Source of the DNA: Gammaproteobacteria bacterium
Lineage (GTDB): Bacteria > Pseudomonadota > Gammaproteobacteria > Arenicellales > Poriferihabitantaceae
Direction: 5' to 3'
Assembly (NCBI GenBank): GCA_028066695.1
Contig: JALCBG010000009.1
Coordinates: forward strand, 15,202 to 59,304
Length of the DNA stretch: 44,103 bases
Positions 7,786 to 17,028 of the stretch are shown here, one piece after another (position 1 is the stretch's first letter; each line of letters opens with the position of its first letter). The notes beneath the pieces were generated by a model. That model was not told where the DNA came from and made no database searches. It was given only the letters and a program-made list of their open reading frames with translations. The translations under genes were made by a program, and so were the position numbers.

Positions 7786-8996
7786 CCGCGCCGCCGGAAA
7801 CTTCCCCCGCGAACAACCGCGTCCTGTCCGGCATGCGCCCGACCGGCCGCCTGCACCTCGGCCATTACCACGGCGTTTTGAAAAACTGGGCGCGCCTGCA
7901 GCGCGACTACGAGTGCTACTTTTTCATCGCCGACTGGCACGCGCTGACCACGCATTACGAGCAGCCCGAAACCATGCGCGAGCATGTCTGGGAGATGGTG
8001 ATTGACTGGCTCGCGGCCGGCGTCGATCCGGCGCGCGCGACCATGTTCATTCAGTCGCATGTGCCCGAGCACGCCGAACTGCATTTGCTGCTGTCCATGG
8101 TGACGCCGCTCGGCTGGCTGGAGCGCGTGCCGAGTTTCAAGGAGCAGCAGCAGCGGCTGCGCGGGCGCGACCTGGCGACTTACGGCTTCCTCGGCTACCC
8201 GCTGCTGCAGTCGGCCGACATATTGATGTACCGCGCCGCGCATGTGCCGGTCGGCGAGGACCAGGCGCCGCATGTGGAACTGACCCGCGAAATCGCGCGC
8301 CGCTTCAACGAATTTTTCGGGCGCGGCGGCGACGCCGAAGCCGCGATAAAACGCATGGGGAAACGCGACGAAAAAACCTACCGCCGCCTGAAAAAAAGTT
8401 ACGCCGAAAGCGGCGAACGCGACGCGCGCGCGCGCGCGCGCGAATTGATTTCCTCGCACAACAACTTAAACGCGGAGGACAAGGAGCGCCTGCTCGGCGA
8501 TTTGGAGGGGCGCGGCCGCGCGATTTTGCCGGAGCCGCGCGCGCTCCTAACCGAGGCCGCGAAAATGCCGGGGCTGGACGGGAGAAAAATGTCCAAGTCG
8601 TATGAAAACACCATCGCGCTGCGCGATCAGCCGGAGCGGGTGACGCGGGCGATTCGCGCGATGCCGACCGACCCGGCGCGCGTGCGCCTTTCCGACCCCG
8701 GCGACCCGGAAAAATGCCCGGTGTGGCAACTGCATTTGGTGTACAGCGACGAGGGCGTGCGCGAGTGGGCGTCAAAAGGCTGCCGCGCGGCCGCGTTCGG
8801 CTGCCTGGAATGCAAGCAGCCGCTGCTGGACGCGGTGCTCGCCGAGCAAAAAGAGTTTCACCGCCGCGCCGAACACTTTGAAAACAACCCGCGCGAAGTG
8901 CGCGGCATGATTGAAGATGGCACCGACAAGGCGCGGCAGACCGCGCGCGAGACCATGAAACTGGTGCGCGAAGCGGTCGGCGCGGTGTATGAGTAG
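7782..8996 (+). CDS. trpS: Tryptophanyl-tRNA synthetase
   Basis: Class I synthetase charging tRNA-Trp. It has HLGH (residues 25-28) as the HIGH signature and KMSKS at 269-273. At 404 residues it is longer than the E. coli form. The extra length is a charged, Arg/Lys-rich insertion at about residues 180-255, before the KMSKS loop; similar long forms are known in several proteobacteria. ATG 7782 overlaps the yciO stop and is the natural coupled start. Confidence 0.96.
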   Translation: MTAPPETSPANNRVLSGMRPTGRLHLGHYHGVLKNWARLQRDYECYFFIADWHALTTHYEQPETMREHVWEMVIDWLAAGVDPARATMFIQSHVPEHAELHLLLSMVTPLGWLERVPSFKEQQQRLRGRDLATYGFLGYPLLQSADILMYRAAHVPVGEDQAPHVELTREIARRFNEFFGRGGDAEAAIKRMGKRDEKTYRRLKKSYAESGERDARARARELISSHNNLNAEDKERLLGDLEGRGRAILPEPRALLTEAAKMPGLDGRKMSKSYENTIALRDQPERVTRAIRAMPTDPARVRLSDPGDPEKCPVWQLHLVYSDEGVREWASKGCRAAAFGCLECKQPLLDAVLAEQKEFHRRAEHFENNPREVRGMIEDGTDKARQTARETMKLVREAVGAVYE

Positions 8997-9008
8997 CGGC
9001 GATTGTGC

Positions 9009-9014
9009 TATAAG
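9009..9014 (+). promoter_or_regulatory. Possible -10 box before scpA
   Basis: TATAAG sits nine bases upstream of the scpA ATG, in the 27-bp trpS-scpA gap. It would give a 5' leader of only a few bases. It may be fortuitous, since scpA can also be read from the upstream operon. Confidence 0.25.
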
Positions 9015-9023
9015 CGAACCGGC

Positions 9024-9845
9024 ATGAGCGGAGCAAACGACACCGGAGAAAGCGGGGAAAACGGCGCGGCGCCGGCGCGCGCCGCCACGCTGCGCGGCGA
9101 GCGCATTGAGGAGTGGCCGCAGGACCTCTACATTCCGCCGGACGCGCTGGAAGTGTTTCTGGAATCCTTTCAGGGCCCGCTGGATTTGCTGCTCTACCTG
9201 ATTCGCAAACAAAAAATGGACATTCTGGACATTCCGGTGGCGCGCATCACGCGCCAATACATGGAATACGTGGAGTTGATGCGCCACCTGCGCCTTGACC
9301 TTGCGGCCGAATACCTGGTCATGGCGGCGTGGCTCGCCGAAATTAAATCGCGCATGCTGCTGCCGCGGCCGGCCGACCCGGAGGAGGAAGAGGAGGACCC
9401 GCGCGCCGCGCTGGTGCGGCGGCTGCAGGAATACGAGCGCTATTCAAAAGCCGCGCGCGAAATCAACGACCGGCCGCGGCTGGAGCGCGATTTGTATCTG
9501 GTCGCCGCGAAGTTTGACGCGCCCGGCGCGCCGGAGGCCGCGGCATCGCTCAATGACCTTTTGGTCGCGCACCAAAACGTGCTGGACCGCAGCGAGCAAA
9601 AAAAGCGCTGGACGGTCGGCTTTGAAACACTGAATGTGCGCGACAAAATGGCGCACATTCTGCGGCGCATGCGGACGCGCGGCGTGCTGCGCTTTGAGCA
9701 GATTCTGCTCGGCGGCGAGGGGCGGCTCGGGCTGGCGGTCAGTTTTATGGCGGTGCTGGAATTGGCGCGCGACCGCCTGATCGTGGTCGCGCAGGAAAAA
9801 CCGTTCGCGCCGATTCACCTGAAAGGCGCCGACCGGGCGAATTAA
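9024..9845 (+). CDS. scpA: Segregation and condensation protein A (kleisin)
   Basis: The kleisin subunit that bridges SMC heads with ScpB in chromosome condensation. The hallmark FQGPLDLLLYLIRKQKMDIL is present near residue 45, followed by AAEYLVMAAWLAEIKSRMLLP and a C-terminal winged-helix region. ATG 9024 is used; the first 30 residues are a Gly/Ala/Glu-rich leader. scpB follows two bases after its stop. No smc gene is in the window. Confidence 0.95.
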   Translation: MSGANDTGESGENGAAPARAATLRGERIEEWPQDLYIPPDALEVFLESFQGPLDLLLYLIRKQKMDILDIPVARITRQYMEYVELMRHLRLDLAAEYLVMAAWLAEIKSRMLLPRPADPEEEEEDPRAALVRRLQEYERYSKAAREINDRPRLERDLYLVAAKFDAPGAPEAAASLNDLLVAHQNVLDRSEQKKRWTVGFETLNVRDKMAHILRRMRTRGVLRFEQILLGGEGRLGLAVSFMAVLELARDRLIVVAQEKPFAPIHLKGADRAN

Positions 9846-9847
9846 TC

Positions 9848-10468
9848 ATGAGCCGCGAACTGCAAAACACCATTGAAGCGCTGCTGCTGTCGTCGGACGC
9901 GCCGCTCGGCGTGTCGCGCATTCAAAGCGTGTTCGCGCGCGGCGCGCGCCCGTCCGCGGACGAAGTCAAGGCCGCGCTGTCGCAACTGCAGGACGAATGC
10001 AAAACGCGCGGCATTGAACTTCGCAAAATCGGCGGCGCCTACCGCTACCAGTCGCGCCGCGAATACGCCGACTGGATCGCCAAACTGCACGAGACGCGCC
10101 CGCCGCGGCTGTCGCGCGCGCTGCTGGAGACGCTCGCCATCATCGCCTACCGCCAGCCGGTTACCCGCGCCGACATTGAGGAGATTCGCGGCGTCGGCGT
10201 GACCACCGACATCATGCGGCGGCTGCAGGAGCGCGAATGGATCACCGAGGCCGGCGCGCGCGATTTGCCGGGCCGCCCGGCGCTGTTCGCCACCACGCCC
10301 GAATTTCTCTCCTACTTCAATCTGGAATCGCTGGACGATTTGCCGCCGCTGTCGCCGCAGCGCCCACTCGGGGAAATCGCCGGCGAAATTGGCGGCATCG
10401 ACGGGAGCGCGCCCGCGCAAACGCCGCCGGCCGACGGCGCCACGGCCGCGGCAACCGACGAAGCATGA
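9848..10468 (+). CDS. scpB: Segregation and condensation protein B
   Basis: Partner of ScpA in the SMC complex. Two winged-helix domains are recognisable, with LSRALLETLAIIAYRQPVTR and IEEIRGVG as the family signature, and the GRPALFATTPEFLSYFNL segment closing the core. The last 35 residues are an Ala/Pro-rich tail. It starts immediately after scpA, and its end overlaps the rluB ATG (10465), so all three are probably cotranslated. Confidence 0.95.
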   Translation: MSRELQNTIEALLLSSDAPLGVSRIQSVFARGARPSADEVKAALSQLQDECKTRGIELRKIGGAYRYQSRREYADWIAKLHETRPPRLSRALLETLAIIAYRQPVTRADIEEIRGVGVTTDIMRRLQEREWITEAGARDLPGRPALFATTPEFLSYFNLESLDDLPPLSPQRPLGEIAGEIGGIDGSAPAQTPPADGATAAATDEA

Positions 10469-11220
10469 CCAAAAAGCAGCCGGCGCCGCCGGCGGCGAAC
10501 GCGCGACTGCACAAACACCTCGCCGCGCTCGGGCTCGGCTCGCGCCGCCTGCTGGAAACCTGGATTGCGCAGGGAAAAATTCGCGTTGACGGCCGCGTCG
10601 CCAAACTCGGCGACCGCGTCGGCGCGCGCAGCCGCATCAGCATAGACGGCCGGCCGTTGCGCGCGCGCGCGCCGGCGCGTCCGCGCGTGCTGCTCTACCA
10701 CAAGCCCGAAGGCGAAATCAGCACGCGCAGCGACCCGCGCGGCCGGCCGACGGTGTTTCGCCATCTGCCGAAACTGCGCGGCGCGCGCTGGGTCGCGGTC
10801 GGCCGCCTTGACCTGAACACGCGCGGCCTGCTGCTGTTCACCGACGACGGCGAACTCGCCAACCGCCTGATGCATCCGAGTTTCGGCGTGGAGCGCGAAT
10901 ACATGTGCCGCGTCTACGGCGATGTGGACGAGGCCGCGCTCGCGCGCCTGCGCGCCGGGCTGCGCATCGGCGGCGAGTTGTTGCGCTTTGACCGCGTGCG
11001 CCGCGGGCGCGGCGACGGGCGCAACGCGTGGTTCTCGGTGGTGGTGACGCAGGGCCGCTACCGCGAAATCCGCCGGCTGTGGGAGGCGGCCGGCTGCCGC
11101 CTGAGCAGGCTGATTCGCGTGCGCTACGGCGGCATTGAACTGCCGCGCAATTTGCCGCCGGGAAAGTGGCGCGAATTGCCGGCCGCGGCCGCGGCGAAAT
11201 TGGCGCGCGGCGCCGAATGA
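10465..11220 (+). CDS. rluB: 23S rRNA pseudouridine synthase RluB family
   Basis: Modifies a uridine of 23S rRNA. An S4 RNA-binding domain (residues about 14-65: LHKHLAALGLGSRR, KIRVDGR) precedes the RsuA/RluB/E/F catalytic domain with GRLDLNTRGLLLFTDDG, whose aspartate is the nucleophile. Position directly after scpB favours RluB over RsuA, RluE or RluF. ATG 10465 overlaps the scpB stop. Its own TGA overlaps the next start. Confidence 0.92.
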   Translation: MTKKQPAPPAANARLHKHLAALGLGSRRLLETWIAQGKIRVDGRVAKLGDRVGARSRISIDGRPLRARAPARPRVLLYHKPEGEISTRSDPRGRPTVFRHLPKLRGARWVAVGRLDLNTRGLLLFTDDGELANRLMHPSFGVEREYMCRVYGDVDEAALARLRAGLRIGGELLRFDRVRRGRGDGRNAWFSVVVTQGRYREIRRLWEAAGCRLSRLIRVRYGGIELPRNLPPGKWRELPAAAAAKLARGAE

Positions 11221-12392
11221 ACGCGCCGCAGCGCGGCTTTCCGCGCGAGGAATTTGCGCGGCGGCTGGAGGCGGCGCAGCGCGCGATGCATGCCGCGCGT
11301 TTTGACGCGCTGCTTTTGACCACCGAGCCGAATGTGCGCTACTTCTCCGGCTTCTTCACGCAGTTCTGGGAAAGCCCGACTCGCCCGTGGTTTTTGCTGC
11401 TGCCGGCCGGCGGCATGCCGGTCGCGGTGATTCCCGAAATCGGCCGGGCCGGCATGGCGCGCACCTGGGTGGAAGACATCCGCACCTGGCCGTCGCCGCG
11501 CCCCGAAGACGACGGCGTCTCGCTGCTGTGCGAATGCATTAAAAGTCTGCCGCGCCGCTTCGGGCGGCTCGGCATGACGCTCGGCGCCGAGAGCATGCTC
11601 AGAATGCCGGCGAATGATTTCGCCGCGCTGCGGGAAAATTTGCGCGGCATCAGTATTGAAATCGCCGACGCCGCGCCGCTGATTCACGAACAGCGCATGA
11701 TCAAGTCGCAACTGGAAATTGAAAAGATGCGCCACATCTGCGGCATCGCCGCGGACGCGTTTGCCGCGTTGCCGGGTTTCGCGCGCGCCGGCATGACCGA
11801 AATGGAAATCTGCCGGCGCATGCGCGTGGATTTGCTCGAGCGCGGCGCCGACGCCTCGCCGTATTTGATAGCGGCCTCCGGGCGCGGCGGCTACGACAAC
11901 ATCATCATGGGGCCCGGCGAGCGAAAACTCGGGGGCGGCGATTTGCTGGTCATAGACACCGGCTCCACCTGGGACGGCTACTTCTGCGACTTTGACCGCA
12001 ACTTCGCTTTCGGCGGGGCCGATGCGGCCGCGCGCGCCGCGTATGACTGCGTGTGGCGCGCGACCGAAGCGGGGCTTGGCGCGGCGCGCGCCGGCGCGAC
12101 CACGAGCGATTTGTGGCGCGCGATGAACCGCGTACTCGGCGAAGGCGGCAGCCTCGGCAACGCGGTCGGCCGCCTCGGGCACGGGCTGGGCATGCAGTTG
12201 ACCGAGCGCCCGTCCAACACCGCCGAAGACGCCACGACGCTGCGCCCCGGCATGGTGATCACGCTGGAGCCGGGCATGGAATTCGCGCCGGGCAAGCACA
12301 TGGTGCACGAGGAAAACATCGTCATCACCGAAGACGGCGCCGAATTGCTGAGCCGCCGCGCCGCGCCGGATTTGCCGGTGCTGGACGGGTGA
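11217..12392 (+). CDS. M24 family metallopeptidase-fold enzyme
   Basis: A creatinase N-domain (about residues 10-150) followed by a pita-bread M24 domain. The five metal ligands are all present: D247, D258, H322, E351 and E365 or E366. The nearest known activities are Xaa-Pro dipeptidase and aminopeptidase; the same fold is also used by ectoine hydrolase DoeA and DMSP lyase DddP, which cannot be excluded by reading alone. Its start overlaps the rluB stop and its stop overlaps the GTG of the ammonia-lyase gene, so a joint catabolic role is likely. Confidence 0.85.
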   Translation: MNAPQRGFPREEFARRLEAAQRAMHAARFDALLLTTEPNVRYFSGFFTQFWESPTRPWFLLLPAGGMPVAVIPEIGRAGMARTWVEDIRTWPSPRPEDDGVSLLCECIKSLPRRFGRLGMTLGAESMLRMPANDFAALRENLRGISIEIADAAPLIHEQRMIKSQLEIEKMRHICGIAADAFAALPGFARAGMTEMEICRRMRVDLLERGADASPYLIAASGRGGYDNIIMGPGERKLGGGDLLVIDTGSTWDGYFCDFDRNFAFGGADAAARAAYDCVWRATEAGLGAARAGATTSDLWRAMNRVLGEGGSLGNAVGRLGHGLGMQLTERPSNTAEDATTLRPGMVITLEPGMEFAPGKHMVHEENIVITEDGAELLSRRAAPDLPVLDG

Positions 12393-13606
12393 ACGCGCCG
12401 GCCGGCAATGGGATTTTCGCGCGCGCGCGCCTGCGGCATCACGCCAACCGCGCGGCCGCGCCGGCCGATGCGCATGTGCCGGAAAAGTTGCGCGAGGATT
12501 TCAGTCCGGCCGCAAACCAAAAAGCGCTGCACGAAATTTCCGCGTGGCGCGATTACCGCCCGGGCGATTTGGCCGAACTCGGGCAACTCGCAAAGGAATG
12601 CGGGCTCGGCGCGGTTTATTACAAGGACGAGTCGGGCCGCTTCGGGCTCGGCAGTTTCAAGGCGCTCGGCGGCGCCTACGCGGTGCAGGTATTGCTGCAG
12701 CGCGAGATTTTTTCAAAGTGCGGCGCGCGCGCGACCGCGCCCGAACTGGAGGCCGGCAAATACCGCGAACACACCGCGCGCGTCACCGCAGTCACCGCCA
12801 CCGACGGCAACCACGGCCGCGCGGTCGCCTGGGGCGCGAAGCGCTTCAACTGCAATTGCCGCATTTTCATTCACGCCGGCGTCAGCGAGGCGCGCGCCGG
12901 CGAGATGCGCGCGCTCGGCGCCGAAGTGGAGCGCATTGACGGCAACTACGACCGCTCGCTGGAATTCGCCGCGCGCGCCGCCGAAGTTGCCGGCAACCAC
13001 CTCGTCTCGGACACTTCCACCGCCGGCTACACGGAATTTCCGCGCCTGATCATGGCCGGCTACAGCGTGCTGATGTCCGAGGCGCTGGCGCAAATGAACG
13101 GCGCGCGGCCGACGCATGTCTTCGTGCAGGGCGGCGTCGGCGGGCTGGCCGCGTCGGTCGCGATGTTTTTGTGGGAGCAACTGGGCGCGGCGCGGCCGCG
13201 CGTGATCGTGGTGGAGCCGGAACTGGCCGCGTGCCTGTTTGAAAGCGCGCGCCGCGGCCGCCCGTCCGCGGTGGAAATCACGCGCGAGACGATTATGGCC
13301 GGGCTTTCCTGCGGCGAGGTTTCGCTGCTGGCGTGGCGCGCGCTGTCGCTCGCCGCGCATGATTTTGTGACCATTCCCGACGAGTTGATCGCGCCGCTGA
13401 TGCGCATGCTGGCGCGCGGCGAACCGCGCCTGGAGGCCGGCGAAACCGGCGTCGCCGGGCTGGCCGCATGCCTGGCCGCGTGCGCGCAACCGGAATTTAA
13501 AAACGCGCTCGGGCTGGACGCGAAGAGTCGCGTGCTGACCATCGGCACCGAGGGCGCGACCGACCGCGAACTCTACGGCGCGATTCTCGCCGGCAAAAAC
13601 CCTTAA
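12389..13606 (+). CDS. dpaL: Diaminopropionate ammonia-lyase
   Basis: PLP enzyme that converts 2,3-diaminopropionate to pyruvate and ammonia. Features: FGLGSFKALGG with the Schiff-base lysine K91, ATDGNHGRAVAWGAK, GGVGGLAASV for phosphate binding, and TEGATD near the end. At 405 residues it fits DpaL/YgeX. It starts at GTG 12389, overlapping the M24 gene stop by four bases. Its stop shares TTAA (13603-13606) with the convergent permease gene. A related threonine dehydratase-like specificity is a less likely alternative. Confidence 0.9.
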   Translation: MNAPAGNGIFARARLRHHANRAAAPADAHVPEKLREDFSPAANQKALHEISAWRDYRPGDLAELGQLAKECGLGAVYYKDESGRFGLGSFKALGGAYAVQVLLQREIFSKCGARATAPELEAGKYREHTARVTAVTATDGNHGRAVAWGAKRFNCNCRIFIHAGVSEARAGEMRALGAEVERIDGNYDRSLEFAARAAEVAGNHLVSDTSTAGYTEFPRLIMAGYSVLMSEALAQMNGARPTHVFVQGGVGGLAASVAMFLWEQLGAARPRVIVVEPELAACLFESARRGRPSAVEITRETIMAGLSCGEVSLLAWRALSLAAHDFVTIPDELIAPLMRMLARGEPRLEAGETGVAGLAACLAACAQPEFKNALGLDAKSRVLTIGTEGATDRELYGAILAGKNP

Positions 13607-15042
13607 GCGAACCGGAAATAAAACGGCGCGGCCAGCGCGGCATAGACCGGCGGCGCGCACAACAACGCGCGGCGCGCCAGCCAGGTTTGCCGCGCGCGCG
13701 CATCATCGCCGGCGATGGAAAGCGCCAGCAAAATTATCGGCAGCGACAGAAACACCGCGTGTCCGGACGCGCTGTTTTGCAGCGCGGCGAAAACGGGTTC
13801 CCGCGCGAAACGCGCGCCGATCTCGGCCTGCAGCGGCATGAACAGCGCGTTGCCGCCGACATTGGAGCCGGTCGCGAAACCGCCGAACATGCCGAGCAGC
13901 GGCGCGGCCAGCGCGATTTCGGCGCGCTGCAAATCGGCGGCGCGCTCGGCGATGCCGGCGAACAGGCCGCCGGCGCGGTGCAGTTGGGCGAACAGCACGA
14001 ACAAAAAGATGCCGCCGACCGGGCGAAGCGAACGCGTAATTCCCAGTTGAAACAGTTGAAACATTTCGCGGCGCGCGCGCAGTTGCGTGGAAAACGCGCA
14101 GAACAAAAGCGCGCTGATTAATAGGGTGACGCCGGGGCTTGCCAGCACCGGCAACGCAATGCCGCCGCCCTCCCAGCGCAGCGCGCGCTGCAATGCGTCG
14201 TGCAGCGGCGGTATGCGCGACGCGCCCACCAGCGCGACCAGCGTCAGGTAGGGCGCAAGTAATTGCGCCCACTGCGCCAGTTGCGGCATCCGAAACTTTA
14301 ACGCGCGCAGCCGCGCCGCCGACAAAATAAGCGCGGTGGCGGCGCCCGCGAAAACGCCGGCCAGTTCGGGCGCGGCGTAACGCGCGGAGACGAGCAGCGC
14401 GCATGCCAACATTAATCCGGCGAGCGGCGGATACAGAAAATCAAATCGTTCCCTGCAGTCGGCGCGGCACACCAAAGCGACCAGCGCGCCGATGACCGGA
14501 AACACCGCGAAACTGGTCGCGGCGGTCATCATGGAAAGTTGCTTGAAATCCAGCCCGGCGATTTGCGCGCCGATCAGCGTTGAAAGCCCGAGCGTCCCCC
14601 ACGGCATGATGTTCATGCCGAGCAGCGACAACAGCAGCGCGCGCCCCGCCGGAAACAACTGCAGCAAAAGCGGCACGGTGAAAAAAAGCGACACGCCGAA
14701 ACCGGTCAGCGATTCCAGCGCGGGCGCGGCGCCGAACACGATGAGCGAAGCGGTTTTCACGCGCGAGCCCGAAGCCGCGCGCACTTTCGCGCCGATGGCG
14801 GAGATGACATGCGCCGACTGCAGCAGCGCATTAAAGATTTGCCCGGGGACGATGACCAGCGCGGCCGAAAGCGTCAGTATCAAAACCGCCCGCAAATCCT
14901 CCGCGGAAAACGCGAGCGCGTAACGCCGGTCAAAGTGCATCACCGCGAGCGCCGCGGCGATGCCGATGAGCGAACTTGCAAAAGCGCCGCGCTTGCACAC
15001 CAGCGCGGCGAGCAGCGCGGCAAGCGGCAGGAGCGCGTTCAC
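13603..15042 (-). CDS. L-lactate permease (LctP) family transporter
   Basis: A polytopic inner-membrane protein, 479 residues, with about a dozen hydrophobic segments. GFATGSNVGGNALFMPLQ near residue 390 matches the conserved LctP segment, as does FGAAPALESLTGFG near residue 105. Characterised members carry lactate or glycolate with protons. It is somewhat shorter than E. coli LldP. It is followed (upstream on this strand) by leuB with a 9-bp gap and probably belongs to the same transcript. The substrate is not determined by sequence. Confidence 0.82.
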   Translation of the reverse strand: MNALLPLAALLAALVCKRGAFASSLIGIAAALAVMHFDRRYALAFSAEDLRAVLILTLSAALVIVPGQIFNALLQSAHVISAIGAKVRAASGSRVKTASLIVFGAAPALESLTGFGVSLFFTVPLLLQLFPAGRALLLSLLGMNIMPWGTLGLSTLIGAQIAGLDFKQLSMMTAATSFAVFPVIGALVALVCRADCRERFDFLYPPLAGLMLACALLVSARYAAPELAGVFAGAATALILSAARLRALKFRMPQLAQWAQLLAPYLTLVALVGASRIPPLHDALQRALRWEGGGIALPVLASPGVTLLISALLFCAFSTQLRARREMFQLFQLGITRSLRPVGGIFLFVLFAQLHRAGGLFAGIAERAADLQRAEIALAAPLLGMFGGFATGSNVGGNALFMPLQAEIGARFAREPVFAALQNSASGHAVFLSLPIILLALSIAGDDARARQTWLARRALLCAPPVYAALAAPFYFRFA

Positions 15043-15051
15043 CGCGCGCCG

Positions 15052-16191
15052 TCAGCCGCCCCCGTTCGCCAGCGCGGCGACCACGCGGTCGCCGAATTCG
15101 TCGGTGCTGACCATGGTCATCTCGGCGCCGGGCCGCGACAAATCCTGCGTGGAATATCCGTCCATGAACACCGACTGCATCGCGCGCCACAGCATCTCGG
15201 CCTCGCGGCGCATGCCGAAACTCATTTCCAGCATCATCGCCGCCGAGCCGATCATGGAATACGGGTTGGCGATGTTTTTGCCGGCGATGTCGGGCGCCGA
15301 GCCGTGCGACGGCTCGTAATACGCTTTTTCGGGCCCGATGCAGGCCGACGGCATCAGGCCGAGCGAGCCGAGAACGCCGCCGGCCTGGTCGCTCAAAATG
15401 TCGCCGAATAAATTTTCCATGACCATCACATCAAACATGCCGGGGTGAATGCAAAGGTGGGTCGCGGCCGCGTCCACCAGCACATTTTCCACGCGCACTT
15501 CGGGAAAGTCGCGCCCGACCTCATCCACCACTTCGCACCACAGCACGCTGGATTTCAGCACGTTGCTTTTGTGAATGCTGTGCAGGATTTTTTTGCGCTT
15601 CATCGCGGCTTCAAAGGCGATGCGCGCGATGCGCGCGATTTGAAACTCGTCGTATTCCAGCCGCTCGTGCGCGTAGCGCCGCCCGTCCGCGTCCACGCCG
15701 GTTTCCTTTTTGCCGAAATACACGCCGCCGACCAGTTCGCGAATGATGACGAAATCTATGCCGCCGCCGATGACCTCGGGTTTCAGCGGCGAAAAATGCG
15801 CCAACGCGCCCGGCAGGCGCGCCGGGCGAAAGTTCGCGTAGGTGTCGTAGCGCCGCCGCATCGGCAAAAGGCCGCCGCGCTCGGGGCGCTCTTCCACCGG
15901 AATTTTTTGCGTCTCCTCAAAACCGAGCCCGATCGGGCCTTTCAAAATCGCGTCGGCGCGGTCGCAAATCTCCATGGTTTCCGCGGGAAAACTCTTCCCG
16001 GTTTCAAACCAGGCGCCGGCGCCGAAAGGCGCCTCCACCAATTCAAACGAAACCGGCGCGGCGCCCTCAATAAAACGCAGCGCCTTGACCGCCTGGCGCA
16101 TGATTTCTCCGCCGACGCCGTCGCCGGCGAGGATCGCGATTTGGTATTTTTTGCGCGCCTCTTCCTTGCGCGGGGATTTTTTATTGCTCAT
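15052..16191 (-). CDS. leuB: 3-isopropylmalate dehydrogenase
   Basis: Oxidative decarboxylation step of leucine synthesis. It has the AGDGVGGE N-terminal motif, the IIRELVGGVYFGKKE segment that separates LeuB from isocitrate dehydrogenases, and MENLFGDILSDQAG with metal-binding aspartates. GSAPDIAGKNIANP is the usual nucleotide-binding signature. The segment preceding ADAILKGPIG is shorter than in E. coli. A tartrate dehydrogenase-like paralogue is less likely given the LeuB-specific motif. leuA is 12 kb away, and the gene sits in an unrelated operon with the permease and the hydratase. Confidence 0.9.
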   Translation of the reverse strand: MSNKKSPRKEEARKKYQIAILAGDGVGGEIMRQAVKALRFIEGAAPVSFELVEAPFGAGAWFETGKSFPAETMEICDRADAILKGPIGLGFEETQKIPVEERPERGGLLPMRRRYDTYANFRPARLPGALAHFSPLKPEVIGGGIDFVIIRELVGGVYFGKKETGVDADGRRYAHERLEYDEFQIARIARIAFEAAMKRKKILHSIHKSNVLKSSVLWCEVVDEVGRDFPEVRVENVLVDAAATHLCIHPGMFDVMVMENLFGDILSDQAGGVLGSLGLMPSACIGPEKAYYEPSHGSAPDIAGKNIANPYSMIGSAAMMLEMSFGMRREAEMLWRAMQSVFMDGYSTQDLSRPGAEMTMVSTDEFGDRVVAALANGGG

Positions 16192-16201
16192 TCCCGGCGC
16201 G

Positions 16202-17023
16202 TCAGCGCGGCCAGTTCGGCGCGCGTTTTTGGATGAACGCGTCTATGCCTTCGCGCGTCTCGTCCAGCATCATGTTGCCGGCCATGGTTTCGCCGGCGTC
16301 GGCGTAGGCCGCGCCGAGGTCCTGTTCAAGTTGCCGGTAAAAACCCCGCTTGCCGAGTTGCGTCACGCGCGGCGGTTTGGAGGCGATTTGTTCGGCCAAT
16401 TCGCCGACCGCCGCGTCCAGTTCATCGGCCGCGACCGCGCGGTTGATCAGCCCGTAATGCAATGCGTCTTCGGCGCCGATGAATTCGCCGGTCAGCAACA
16501 TTTCCATCGCGCGCTTGCGCGGGATGTTGCGGCTGAGCGCGACCGCCGGAGTGGAGCAGAACAACCCGACGCGCACCCCCGACACCGCGAAGCGCGCGTC
16601 TTCGGCGGCGACCGCGAGGTCGCAACTCGCGACCAACTGGCAGCCGGCCGCGGTCGCCATCCCCTGCACGCGCGCGATCACCGGCTGCGGCAGCGCGATC
16701 AATTGCGACATCACGCCGCTGCATTTGGCGAACAACGCCTGCTGGTAGGCGTGGTCGTCGTGCGCGCGCATTTCCTTCAGGTCGTGCCCGGCGCAAAACG
16801 CCTTGCCGGCCGCGCCGAGCACCACCACGCGCACCGAATCGTCGGCGGCGATCGCGCCGAGTTCGTCGGCCAGCCGGCCGAGCAATTCCTCCGACAGCGC
16901 GTTGTATTGCGCCGGGCGGTTTAAGGTCAGATGCGCGACGCCATTGACACCATGGTCGCGCGCCGACAGCAGCACTTCGTCGGCGGCGTCAGTCGCCGGG
17001 GAACGGGCGGCTTGAACGGACAT
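16202..17023 (-). CDS. Enoyl-CoA hydratase/isomerase family protein
   Basis: Crotonase fold with the oxyanion-hole motif KAFCAGHDLKEM and the second motif QGMATAAGCQLVASCDLAVA. GLFCSTPAVALSRN is typical of the ECHDC3-like branch, whose exact reaction is unresolved. The 273 residues are full length. A Lys/Arg-rich trimerisation tail ends with AFIQKRAPNW. It lies 10 bp after leuB in transcription terms and 5 bp from the cytochrome c gene, as part of one minus-strand unit. Confidence 0.87.
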   Translation of the reverse strand: MSVQAARSPATDAADEVLLSARDHGVNGVAHLTLNRPAQYNALSEELLGRLADELGAIAADDSVRVVVLGAAGKAFCAGHDLKEMRAHDDHAYQQALFAKCSGVMSQLIALPQPVIARVQGMATAAGCQLVASCDLAVAAEDARFAVSGVRVGLFCSTPAVALSRNIPRKRAMEMLLTGEFIGAEDALHYGLINRAVAADELDAAVGELAEQIASKPPRVTQLGKRGFYRQLEQDLGAAYADAGETMAGNMMLDETREGIDAFIQKRAPNWPR

Positions 17024-17028
17024 GCGCG

